Part shown: in pieces, positions 1-5,845 of the stretch
Numbering within the stretch: the first letter of the stretch is position 1
How the letters are laid out: each line of letters starts with the position of its first letter
Source of the DNA: an uncultured bacterium
GTDB lineage: Bacteria > Cyanobacteriota > Vampirovibrionia > Gastranaerophilales > Gastranaerophilaceae
Direction of reading: 5' to 3'
NCBI GenBank assembly: GCA_902765655.1
Contig: CACXAK010000033.1
Location: forward strand, 1-9,186
DNA: 9,186 nt
Program-made: the position numbers and the translations under genes
Notes under the pieces: model-generated
Seen by the model: only the letters and a program-made list of their open reading frames with translations
What the model was told of the DNA's origin: nothing
The model's database searches: none

Positions 1-1045
1 AACCATTTTCAATAACAGCTATTTTGCGGTTTTGAATATTGTGAGCAGTCATATCATGCAAAAGATTTTCCATATTAACAAAAATACCCATATTGTATGT
101 AGTTGTTGCAAATACTATATGAGAGTATTTAAATGCATCAGAAACTATATATGAAGGATGAGTAACAGACGCATCATACATTTTTATATCTTTTACACCA
201 AGTTTTGCAAGTTCACCTGCCAAAATTTCGGCTGCGTTTTGAGTGTTCCCATAAACTGATGTGTATGGAATAAGAACGGATTTAATTTCCGGTTCATATG
301 TTGACCATTTTTGATATTTATCAATAAATACTTCTAAGTCTTTTCTCCAGACATACCCATGCAACGGACAAATCATTTTGATATCAAGTCCTTGTGCTTT
401 TTTCAGAAGTGCTTGGGTCTGCGGGCCGTATTTGCCAACAATATTTGTATAATATCTTCGTGCTTCATCCATATATCTGTGCTCAAAATCAACTTCATCC
501 GCAAAAATATTTCCGTCAATTGCACCAAAACTGCCAAAAGCATCTGCTGAGAATAAAATTTTATCCGTTTGGTCATAAGTTACCATAACTTCCGGCCAGT
601 GCACCATCGGAGCCATAAAAAATGACAACGTATGATTTCCTGTTTCAAGCGTATCTCCTTCTTTGACAATTACATACTGTTCCTGCGGAAATTCAAAATC
701 AAAGAATTGTGAAATCATAGACTGAGTTTTAGCGTTACAAACTATTTTTACATCCGGATATTTTTCTACAAGATTTTCCAGCTCTGCACAGTGATCCGGC
801 TCCATGTGATTTATTACCAAATAATCAAGTTTTCTGCCATTAAGAACATGCGCAATATTTTCAAAAAACTGATGTGCAACGGCTTTATCTACGGTATCTA
901 ATAAAACTGTTTTATCATCCATAATTATATATGAGTTATAAGACACACCCAAAGGGACATCATAAACACCTTCAAAAAGTGAAAGTCTTCTGTCATTTGC
1001 CCCAACCCAGTGTAAATCCTTTGTTATTTGTTTAGTGTTATACAT
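1..1045 (-). CDS. fprA: Flavodiiron protein (A-type flavoprotein, O2/NO reductase), C-terminus cut by window edge
   Basis: Reading the minus strand from ATG at 1045 gives 348 uninterrupted codons to base 1. Residues about 1-250 form the metallo-beta-lactamase-like diiron domain: the ligand set H80-x-E82-x-D84-H85, H149, D168 and H229 (in CPLHG) is complete, spaced as in rubredoxin:oxygen oxidoreductase. From about 255 a flavodoxin domain begins, with FMN phosphate loop YTSVYGNTQ (261-269). Family members have about 400 residues, so about 50 are missing beyond the edge. Known role of the family: soluble four-electron reduction of O2 to water and/or NO to N2O, protecting anaerobes; electrons usually come from rubredoxin or a fused reductase. 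No rubredoxin is visible because the 3' end is outside. A strong AAGGAG ribosome site lies 6 bases upstream of the ATG. It is divergent from hsp20, which suggests a shared stress context. Whether O2 or NO is the real substrate cannot be told from sequence. Confidence 0.95.
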   Translation of the reverse strand, partial: MYNTKQITKDLHWVGANDRRLSLFEGVYDVPLGVSYNSYIIMDDKTVLLDTVDKAVAHQFFENIAHVLNGRKLDYLVINHMEPDHCAELENLVEKYPDVKIVCNAKTQSMISQFFDFEFPQEQYVIVKEGDTLETGNHTLSFFMAPMVHWPEVMVTYDQTDKILFSADAFGSFGAIDGNIFADEVDFEHRYMDEARRYYTNIVGKYGPQTQALLKKAQGLDIKMICPLHGYVWRKDLEVFIDKYQKWSTYEPEIKSVLIPYTSVYGNTQNAAEILAGELAKLGVKDIKMYDASVTHPSYIVSDAFKYSHIVFATTTYNMGIFVNMENLLHDMTAHNIQNRKIAVIENG

Positions 1046-1084
1046 TTTTCTCTCCTTACGATACATAAATAATAACACAAGTGA

Positions 1085-1090
1085 ATTATA
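1085..1090 (-). promoter_or_regulatory. Candidate -10 box of the flavodiiron gene
   Basis: The minus strand reads TATAAT here, 39 bases before the ATG at 1045. At 17 bases upstream the sequence is TGCTTT, a poor -35, so this is only a plausible sigma-70-type promoter. It would give a leader of about 30 bases carrying the AAGGAG site. Confidence 0.35.
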
Positions 1091-1142
1091 CGAGTAAAGT
1101 TAATGCAAAAGCAGAATTGTTATTTTTTTGTTAAAAAATCAG

Positions 1143-1158
1143 TGTTTTTATAAAAACA
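1143..1158. promoter_or_regulatory. Perfect 16-bp palindrome upstream of hsp20, possible operator
   Basis: TGTTTTTA/TAAAAACA is a perfect palindrome without a spacer, 62 bases before the hsp20 start in the divergent fprA-hsp20 space. It contains TATAAA (1149-1154), which could serve as -10 with TTGTTA (1128-1133) at a short 15-base spacing; another possible -10, TAATAT (1165-1170), lies just downstream. It does not match the CIRCE heat-shock operator (TTAGCACTC-N9-GAGTGCTAA). An AT-only core can be palindromic by chance, so an operator role is inferred from position and symmetry. Confidence 0.35.
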
Positions 1159-1219
1159 GATAAATAATATGAATGTAGTTAAAAGTTACATGCATTAAAA
1201 ATTGAAAGGAGTGTAGATT

Positions 1220-1660
1220 ATGAGATTTTTAGTAAAACAAACACCGGACAATTTTATTAAATCAGTCAATGATGAAATCAGTTCAATACTGAACAGACAT
1301 TTTGACGATATTTATCCTGATTATGAGGACAAAATGACGATGCCCGTAGAAATTCATGACAAAAAAGGCGAATATGACATTCGTGCAGAATTACCGGGGG
1401 TAAAGAAAGAAGATTTAGACATTGATTTGGATGAAAACTATTTGACTATCAGAGCCAAAAAGGTTGAAGAGAACAAACAAGAAGACGGCTCTTACAAAAA
1501 ATCCGAATTTAAATACGGAGAATTTTCAAGAAGCATTTATCTTCCTCAGGACGTTGATGCAGAAAAAATTGATGCTTCACTGGAACACGGGGTATTAAAA
1601 ATTAAAGCTCCGAAACTTGAAAAAGAAAAAGATTCAATTAAGAAAATTACGGTAAAATAA
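1220..1660 (+). CDS. Small heat-shock protein, Hsp20/alpha-crystallin family
   Basis: A 146-residue protein, usual size for bacterial Hsp20. Residues 1-40 are a variable N-terminal arm. About 41-131 are the alpha-crystallin domain: MPVEIHDKKGEY opens it, AELPGVKKEDLDI (56-68) is the typical early-strand segment, EFSRSIYLP (101-109) follows, and the signature A-x-L-x-x-GVL is present (ASLEHGVLKIKAPK, 119-132). The tail ends in ITV, an IxI/V-type motif that docks into neighbouring subunits in oligomers. Known family role: ATP-independent holdase that binds unfolding proteins in the cytoplasm for later refolding by DnaK/ClpB. AAAGGAG (1205-1211) lies 8 bases before the ATG and supports this start. 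It is divergent from the flavodiiron gene and convergent with the sigma gene; its stop codon lies inside the first unit of the inverted repeat described next. Confidence 0.95.
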   Translation: MRFLVKQTPDNFIKSVNDEISSILNRHFDDIYPDYEDKMTMPVEIHDKKGEYDIRAELPGVKKEDLDIDLDENYLTIRAKKVEENKQEDGSYKKSEFKYGEFSRSIYLPQDVDAEKIDASLEHGVLKIKAPKLEKEKDSIKKITVK

Positions 1661-1783
1661 GTAGTTAAGTGGCTAAGTAGATAAGTTCATTTCCGGTTTT
1701 ATTAATATTCGTTATAACATAGCAATAATGAAATAATTAATTCCTTTATAGAACTTATCTACTTTGCTACTTATCTACTTTTT
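1656..1783. repeat. Long inverted repeat built of 8-bp units (TAAGTAGN type) between convergent genes
   Basis: The left arm (1656-1688) and right arm (1751-1783) are reverse complements at 29 of 33 positions; the innermost 14 base pairs (AAGTAGATAAGTTC with its complement) are perfect. The loop is 62 bases. The arms are themselves tandem: on the plus strand the left arm reads TAAGTAGT, TAAGTGGC, TAAGTAGA, TAAGTTCA; the right arm, read on the minus strand, gives AAAGTAGA, TAAGTAGC, AAAGTAGA, TAAGTTC. The element contains the hsp20 stop (1658-1660) and reaches two bases into the sigma stop (1782-1784). Transcripts from either side could fold into the same long hairpin, so it may serve as a two-way 3' end or processing site. 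No conventional short GC-rich stem with T-run is seen between the two genes. Function is inferred; the repeat itself is plain in the sequence. Confidence 0.85.
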
Positions 1784-2606
1784 ATACAATCGATTTTTGC
1801 ATTGTTTCACTGCGGTTTTCATTGAGGATATTTTTAAGCTTCATAAGACCCTGCGCGTGGAGCTGACATACTCTTGATTCGGACATATTTAATGTTTCGC
1901 CGATTTCTTTCATGGTCATGTTTTCCTGATAATAGAGGACCATTAAAACTCTTTCACGTTCAGGTAATCTCATAAGAGCCCTCTGCAATTCATTTTTAAC
2001 ATTTTTTTCCTCCGCCGCTTCATGTGGGTTTAATTTATTTTCATCCTCAATTGTGTCTATAATTTCCATGCTGTCATCAGATGTTCCGCGTTTATCATAA
2101 ATAGATGTTATTGTCACATCTTCTGACATAATTTGAGTCACCTTTGACGGCTCCATATCAAGATATTGAGCTATTTCATTTGTTGTCGGGACTCTTCCGT
2201 ATTCCTGTTTCAATACTTCAATTGCCTGTTTGATTTCTTTAATTTTTTTACGAACACTTCTTGGCAAGAAATCCTGTGAACGCACCTTATCTAAAATTGC
2301 ACCTCTGATTCTTATAAGAGCATAAGTTTCAAATCTGGAATTCTTTTGCGGAGAAAATCTCTCTACCGCATTTATCAAACCTTCAACCCCGTAACCTGTT
2401 ATATCTTCAATAGAAATTGTCGCAGGAAGAGAAACTTTTACACGGCCGACAACGTATCTTACAAGATAAATATACTGAACGATAATCAAATCTCTTGACT
2501 TTTTATCTGATTTATCAGCAAGATATGCATTCCAAAGATTTGTCAATTCTTCTTCAGACAAGCGTTTTATATGACTATATGAGGAAAAATCAAAATCCTG
2601 TTCCAT
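1782..2606 (-). CDS. fliA: FliA/WhiG (sigma-28) family RNA polymerase sigma factor
   Basis: A 274-residue sigma factor, slightly longer than typical FliA (about 240-260). Region 2 spans about 24-110, with LVRYVVGRV (48-56), IEDITGYGVEGLINAVERF (66-84) and RFETYALIRIRGAILDKVR (91-109), the latter being the classic sigma-28 signature; SQDFLPRSVRKK follows at once. Region 3 is about 117-165 (GRVPTTNEIAQYL). Region 4 is about 205-260 with a helix-turn-helix at TMKEIGETLNMSESRVCQLH (231-250). Known role of the family: directs RNA polymerase to flagellar, motility or developmental promoters. No flagellar or anti-sigma gene (FlgM) lies in this window, so the regulon is unknown and the symbol marks family only; SigD or WhiG would be equally fair names. 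The ribosome site is weak (GAGGG only 3 bases from the ATG). The gene converges on hsp20. Confidence 0.92.
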   Translation of the reverse strand: MEQDFDFSSYSHIKRLSEEELTNLWNAYLADKSDKKSRDLIIVQYIYLVRYVVGRVKVSLPATISIEDITGYGVEGLINAVERFSPQKNSRFETYALIRIRGAILDKVRSQDFLPRSVRKKIKEIKQAIEVLKQEYGRVPTTNEIAQYLDMEPSKVTQIMSEDVTITSIYDKRGTSDDSMEIIDTIEDENKLNPHEAAEEKNVKNELQRALMRLPERERVLMVLYYQENMTMKEIGETLNMSESRVCQLHAQGLMKLKNILNENRSETMQKSIV

Positions 2607-2653
2607 TAACCCTCGACCCTTTTTGGTTTTCTTCCTTCTTACATTTTAATTTT

Positions 2654-2659
2654 ATTATA
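2654..2659 (-). promoter_or_regulatory. Candidate -10 box of the sigma factor gene
   Basis: The minus strand reads TATAAT, 48 bases before the ATG at 2606. No convincing -35 is found 16-18 bases upstream (TAAATG-like), so the call rests on the -10 match and position alone. In an AT-rich intergenic region such a match can arise by chance. Confidence 0.35.
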
Positions 2660-2734
2660 TTGAGATTTTTTAACATCATTTAAAAGTATGAAAAGGGTAT
2701 TCAAATACTAAAGTTTTTCTAATGCATGTAGATG

Positions 2735-2953
2735 ATAAAGCACAAGGATACTAAGGCGCTAAGGCACTAGGGTTTATGTATTGCTCATATTTGTGATTAT
2801 TATACTTTTTTGAAAATAATTTATACTTAAAAACTTCTCTAATTATCTTGCTAGCTTCTTAACCACTTTTCCATAAAAATTCTTAGTGCCTTAGTGCCCT
2901 AGTATCTTAGTGCCTTTATTACCCTATTGCCTTATTGTCCTATTGCCATTACA
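2735..2953. repeat. Second octamer-built inverted repeat (CTAAGGCN type) filling the sigma-glycosyltransferase gap
   Basis: The gap from 2607 to 2961 holds no gene; this element is most of it. Left arm 2735-2773 contains 8-bp units ACTAAGGC, GCTAAGGC, ACTAGGGT preceded by degenerate ACAAGGAT and ATAAAGC. Right arm, plus strand, is nine units in exact 8-base register: CTTAGTGC, CTTAGTGC, CCTAGTAT, CTTAGTGC, CTTTATTA, CCCTATTG, CCTTATTG, TCCTATTG, CCATTACA (2882-2953). The first five right units are complementary to the whole left arm (roughly 2735-2772 against 2882-2919, with one single-base gap); the last four have no partner. The loop is about 108 bases. It ends 8 bases before the ATG at 2962. 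The design matches the element at 1656-1783 (same 8-bp period, same TAAG core, paired arms, AT-rich loop), but the other three bases of the unit differ. Not CRISPR-like: no spacers. Confidence 0.85.
2841..2868 (-). repeat. Decayed copy of the TAAGTAGN arm inside the loop of the second element
   Basis: Read on the minus strand, this stretch (AAGTGGTTAAG, AAGCTAGCAAGATAATT) aligns by eye without gaps to 1660-1687, the left arm of the first element, at 21 of 28 positions, keeping the same order of units. It suggests that the second element has a first-type arm nested in its loop, or that both derive from a common ancestor. The match is short and AT-rich, so confidence is limited. Confidence 0.4.
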
Positions 2954-2961
2954 ATAAAACC

Positions 2962-3957
2962 ATGCCACAGATTAAGAAAATACTTGCAATAAATTTTGGC
3001 GGAATTGGTGATGAGATATTCTTTTTACCTACATTAATTTCATTAAAAAAAGAATTCCCAAACAGTCATATAACCCTCGCACTTGAACCGAGAAGCAAAG
3101 GAATAAAAGACCTGACAGATGTTATAGATGATTTGATTCTTGTAAATGTAAAAGGGGAAAATAAATACAAAGAAATGCTGAAATTTTTATTTGAAGCACG
3201 AAACGGCCATTTTGACATGGTTGTATCTTCAGGCGGAAATAAACTGATAAGCATTTTATTATTTTTAATGGGTATTAAAGAGCGCTATGGATACTATACA
3301 GGCAAACTCAGCAAATTATTATTAACCCATGCCGCGCAATTGAATAAAAAACAATATGCATGCTCAATGTATCATGATCTTATAAGAACAGTAACTTCAC
3401 ATAATACCGAACTCCCGCAAATAAAAGTTGAAAAACGTGAAGTAATTTCTAATTCCGTACTTATTCACCCCGGAGTAAGTAAAATGAGTGTCATGAAAAA
3501 CTGTATTAAAACAGTTCCTCCGAAAATCTGGGCAAAAGTTATTGATTTACTTGTGGCTCAGGGTAAAAAAGTCATGCTCACAGGAGGTCCTGATGATGAA
3601 GATTGCATAAAAGAAATTTTAGAAAATGTGAGAACTCAAAATTTTGAAAATTTGTATGGCACAACCAAAAATTTAAATGAACTTGCACAATTAATTTCTT
3701 CTGCCGAAAAGTTTTTATGCTCTGATTCTGCACCTTTACACATTGCAGTTGCTTTGGGTACAAAAACTTATGTAATTTTTGGACCGACAGATGACACTTG
3801 CTTAGTACCCCAAACCTCTCAGGTTATAACAATCAAGGCAGATGATAATTGTGAACTGAAACCATGCCTTTGGGCAAAACGCATGACCACATGTCAAAAT
3901 CTTGACTGCTTAAAAATTCTGCCCTCTAAAATTGCAGATACCATACTGAATTCTTAA
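2962..3957 (+). CDS. Glycosyltransferase family 9 (ADP-heptose:LPS heptosyltransferase-like)
   Basis: A 331-residue protein with the two Rossmann-like halves of GT9 (GT-B fold). N-terminal half: NFGGIGDEIFFLPTL (11-25) is the GxGD acceptor/catalytic loop, with D17 the likely base; FPNSHITLALEP (32-43) follows. C-terminal half, binding the nucleotide sugar: LIHPG (167-171), GGPDD (208-212), NLYGTTKNLNELAQLI (230-245), DSAPLHIAVALGT (255-267) and FGPTD (273-277). Four cysteines near the end (C297, C302, C311, C316) match the C-x(n)-C pattern common in the family tail. Known role: addition of heptose or a related sugar to lipid A core on the inner face of the cytoplasmic membrane. The exact donor and acceptor cannot be named. 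I chose the ATG at 2962; an upstream in-frame TTG (2935) would put nine residues inside the octamer repeat and is not supported. No ribosome site is visible before either start. A lone gene, though lpxA nearby fits lipopolysaccharide synthesis. Confidence 0.88.
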   Translation: MPQIKKILAINFGGIGDEIFFLPTLISLKKEFPNSHITLALEPRSKGIKDLTDVIDDLILVNVKGENKYKEMLKFLFEARNGHFDMVVSSGGNKLISILLFLMGIKERYGYYTGKLSKLLLTHAAQLNKKQYACSMYHDLIRTVTSHNTELPQIKVEKREVISNSVLIHPGVSKMSVMKNCIKTVPPKIWAKVIDLLVAQGKKVMLTGGPDDEDCIKEILENVRTQNFENLYGTTKNLNELAQLISSAEKFLCSDSAPLHIAVALGTKTYVIFGPTDDTCLVPQTSQVITIKADDNCELKPCLWAKRMTTCQNLDCLKILPSKIADTILNS

Positions 3958-4011
3958 TTATATTAAAATATATCAAAAATATATTAAATACTGTTCAATT
4001 TTTATTTTTTC

Positions 4012-4033
4012 GGTTTTATATAAATATAAAACC
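4012..4033. promoter_or_regulatory. Perfect 10-bp inverted repeat just upstream of the orphan gene
   Basis: GGTTTTATAT-AA-ATATAAAACC is a perfect 10-bp stem with a 2-base centre, ending 16 bases before the ATG at 4050. A possible weak promoter overlaps it (TTCAAT 3994-3999, 17 bases, TATATA 4017-4022), so it could be an operator over the -10 region, or an RNA hairpin near the start codon. It is not a terminator: the T-run lies on the 5' side and the minus strand continues in A. Function is inferred. Confidence 0.4.
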
Positions 4034-4049
4034 CGGGAATTGCTCAAAT

Positions 4050-5720
4050 ATGAATAACCTTATTGAACAATACAAATATAATAGTCCGCATGGCAATGCA
4101 TTCAAAGTATTCTCGTTGAAACACAAAGTATACAATACAAATGCTTATAACACCGATGCCGAAAATAATAAAAAAATTCATTATGTTCATCAGGAATTAA
4201 ATTTATCATACAATGCCGGGAATTTAATTATAGGATCGGGTTTGATGTTGTTGATGTTTTCAAGAACTGCTCAAAAAAACATCAGTAAGGGGCTTAACAA
4301 AATTAAAAATTATTTTGAAGCACGCAAAGAAATCTCAACAGTAGAAGAATCTGCCAGAAAATCAAAATTATATGGTTATGCTATAAGAAAATTAAATTCG
4401 TTTATCAAAAAAACAGAGAGTATAAATAATATAACCTCTTTAAAAGATATATTATTTATGAAACTTATGTACAAATCCAAACCAACAAAAAAAATTCATC
4501 AAACAATTTCAAAACTCTTCGAAAATCTTTCACGTAATACGGTAGTAAAATCCTATAAAAAAACCAAAAAGAGCTTTGAGCGCATGTATAAGAATTTTGA
4601 TATGCTCGATGAATATTTACTCAAAGATTCTCCTGATGAAATTATAAAATATAAGGTAAAGGAATATAAAAACGGACAACTGATTGAAGTTAAAAAAGAT
4701 TTTACCAAAAGACAATTGGTTGAAATGGCAAAAGAATACAGAAAAGATACAAAATTAGTTGTCGATTCATTTATTTCCGATAAATCACAACAAGACAGAT
4801 ATAATCGCATTAAGAGTATTAATTCATCATTATATTCAAAATTTTGGGATGAATCTTTTAAAGATTTTTGGACAAAAAACAACAAGTTCAAAAGGAAAGA
4901 AATGTGGCAAACATTTATTGCAGCAGAACAAATAAAAGGTGATAAAACAAATTTGGCAGAAAATGTTGCTATTGCGAGAAATGTAATTTCATACGCAAAT
5001 ACAGACAAAATTGCAATGATAGAAGAGAATGTCAAGAAATTAAAAGAAATAATTCCTGCTAAAGATGAATACGGAACTGATATAGTAGAAAGACTGGACT
5101 GGATTATAAAAAATTCTGAGGGCTTAAAATATAACAAAACAACGTTTTTAAAAGAACTTGAAAAATTGTCAAATCATACCATAAAACCGGTTTTAGATAA
5201 TAGTGTCACTAAAGTTCAACAAGAATCAAAAAATACCTGTATAAATCTTATTAAAGATTTTATAAATGATGAATCAACCGGGGCATTACAAGATATGCTG
5301 CTGATTTATTATAAAATTGCTCCTTTTGAGCTTTCAAAATTTGGGGCTTTATTATCACTTAAAAATGCCGTAAAATCTTTTGACAAGTCTGTTAATTTGG
5401 AAATAGGCGAATTTTTTGATAAAGTCAGAGATTTAGAAATCGGTTCGGCTCCTACTGATATTTTAACCGTATTAATTTCTTTGGGGTTAATTATTCGCGG
5501 TTTAAATTATGCCCCGACTGATGATGAAAAAACATCTGTAATGCTAAAATCAGGCATTCCGATTGTCGGAGCATTAATAACTTCAATTGTTTCAGCGACA
5601 AAATTAGTATCAGGCGGTAAATCACTTGCGTTAGGTTTTATTTCAGGAATATTACTTAATCAGGCCGGAGTTTTGGCTGATAAACTCAGATTAAAATTCA
5701 AAAGAAAATTTAATTCCTAA
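4050..5720 (+). CDS. Uncharacterised 556-aa helical protein with predicted membrane segments at both ends
   Basis: I do not recognise a family. The protein is Lys/Asn/Ile-rich. Residues 1-52 are polar; 55-70 (NAGNLIIGSGLMLLMF) are a short hydrophobic stretch, possibly one membrane helix. Residues about 75-465 are highly charged and look almost wholly helical, with long amphipathic stretches (e.g. 320-350, 360-405) but no clear heptad coiled coil. The end is hydrophobic: about 468-486 (LTVLISLGLIIRG), 500-520 (SGIPIVGALITSIVSATKL) and 525-543 (SLALGFISGILLNQAGV), followed by a basic tail KLRLKFKRKFNS. This suggests a membrane-anchored protein with a large cytoplasmic or periplasmic helical domain. 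No cleavable signal peptide, cysteine pattern or catalytic motif is evident. The ribosome site is very weak (GGGA 11 bases upstream). The ORF is intact with normal composition for the window, so it is a real gene; neighbours give no functional hint. The frame opposite (4553-5137) is a chance ORF. Confidence 0.8.
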   Translation: MNNLIEQYKYNSPHGNAFKVFSLKHKVYNTNAYNTDAENNKKIHYVHQELNLSYNAGNLIIGSGLMLLMFSRTAQKNISKGLNKIKNYFEARKEISTVEESARKSKLYGYAIRKLNSFIKKTESINNITSLKDILFMKLMYKSKPTKKIHQTISKLFENLSRNTVVKSYKKTKKSFERMYKNFDMLDEYLLKDSPDEIIKYKVKEYKNGQLIEVKKDFTKRQLVEMAKEYRKDTKLVVDSFISDKSQQDRYNRIKSINSSLYSKFWDESFKDFWTKNNKFKRKEMWQTFIAAEQIKGDKTNLAENVAIARNVISYANTDKIAMIEENVKKLKEIIPAKDEYGTDIVERLDWIIKNSEGLKYNKTTFLKELEKLSNHTIKPVLDNSVTKVQQESKNTCINLIKDFINDESTGALQDMLLIYYKIAPFELSKFGALLSLKNAVKSFDKSVNLEIGEFFDKVRDLEIGSAPTDILTVLISLGLIIRGLNYAPTDDEKTSVMLKSGIPIVGALITSIVSATKLVSGGKSLALGFISGILLNQAGVLADKLRLKFKRKFNS

Positions 5721-5757
5721 TATTTTTAGTCGATTTGATATTAAAATAATATAAAGT

Positions 5758-5788
5758 TTTACATAAAGACCAAGTTTTATAATATAAT
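5758..5788 (+). promoter_or_regulatory. Probable lpxA promoter
   Basis: TTTACA (5758-5763, 5 of 6 to consensus) is followed by overlapping -10 candidates: TAATAT at 5780-5785 (16-base spacer) and TATAAT at 5783-5788 (19-base spacer). Transcription would begin near 5792-5796 and give a leader of about 50 bases containing the hairpin at 5807-5826. It lies 100 bases after the previous stop and has no gene in between, so lpxA is likely transcribed on its own. Confidence 0.55.
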
Positions 5789-5806
5789 TGTTTTAATGGA
5801 TAGTAG

Positions 5807-5826
5807 GTCGGCATCGCTATGTCGAC
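5807..5826 (+). promoter_or_regulatory. Leader hairpin before the lpxA ribosome site
   Basis: GTCGGCAT - CGCT - ATGTCGAC forms an 8-bp stem (one G-U pair) with a 4-base loop in RNA. It is the only GC-rich patch in this AT-rich leader and ends a few bases before the GAGAGGG ribosome site (5831-5837). No T-run follows, so it is not a terminator. It might tune translation or mRNA stability, or be a dispersed palindromic repeat; only one copy is in the window. Confidence 0.5.
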
Positions 5827-5845
5827 AAATGAGAGGGAATAAATA

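Noticed and set aside
359..588. Two short plus-strand ORFs
   Set aside because: Antisense to the flavodiiron gene, which explains every residue of the region with intact metal ligands.
1143..1158. CIRCE heat-shock operator before hsp20
   Set aside because: The palindrome has no TTAGCACTC/GAGTGCTAA halves and no 9-base spacer.
2882..2953. CRISPR-like or minisatellite array
   Set aside because: Units are 8 bp, contiguous and degenerate, with no spacers and no cas genes; pairing with 2735-2772 shows an inverted-repeat element.
2935..2961. TTG start giving the glycosyltransferase nine more residues (MSYCHYNKT)
   Set aside because: These codons lie mostly in the octamer repeat, have no ribosome site, and GT9 proteins normally begin a few residues before the GxGD strand, as the ATG at 2962 gives.
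3967..3985. AATATAT/ATATATT stem after the glycosyltransferase as terminator
   Set aside because: Seven A-T pairs only, followed by AAATACTG and not a T-run; expected by chance at this composition.
4012..4033. Terminator for the glycosyltransferase
   Set aside because: The T-run lies before, not after, the stem on the plus strand and the minus strand continues in A; the stem is nearly all A-T.
4553..5137. 194-codon ORF on the minus strand
   Set aside because: It is antisense to the helical orphan gene; its Phe/Ser/Ile-rich product mirrors Lys/Glu/Asn-rich codons and it has no recognisable domain or ribosome site.
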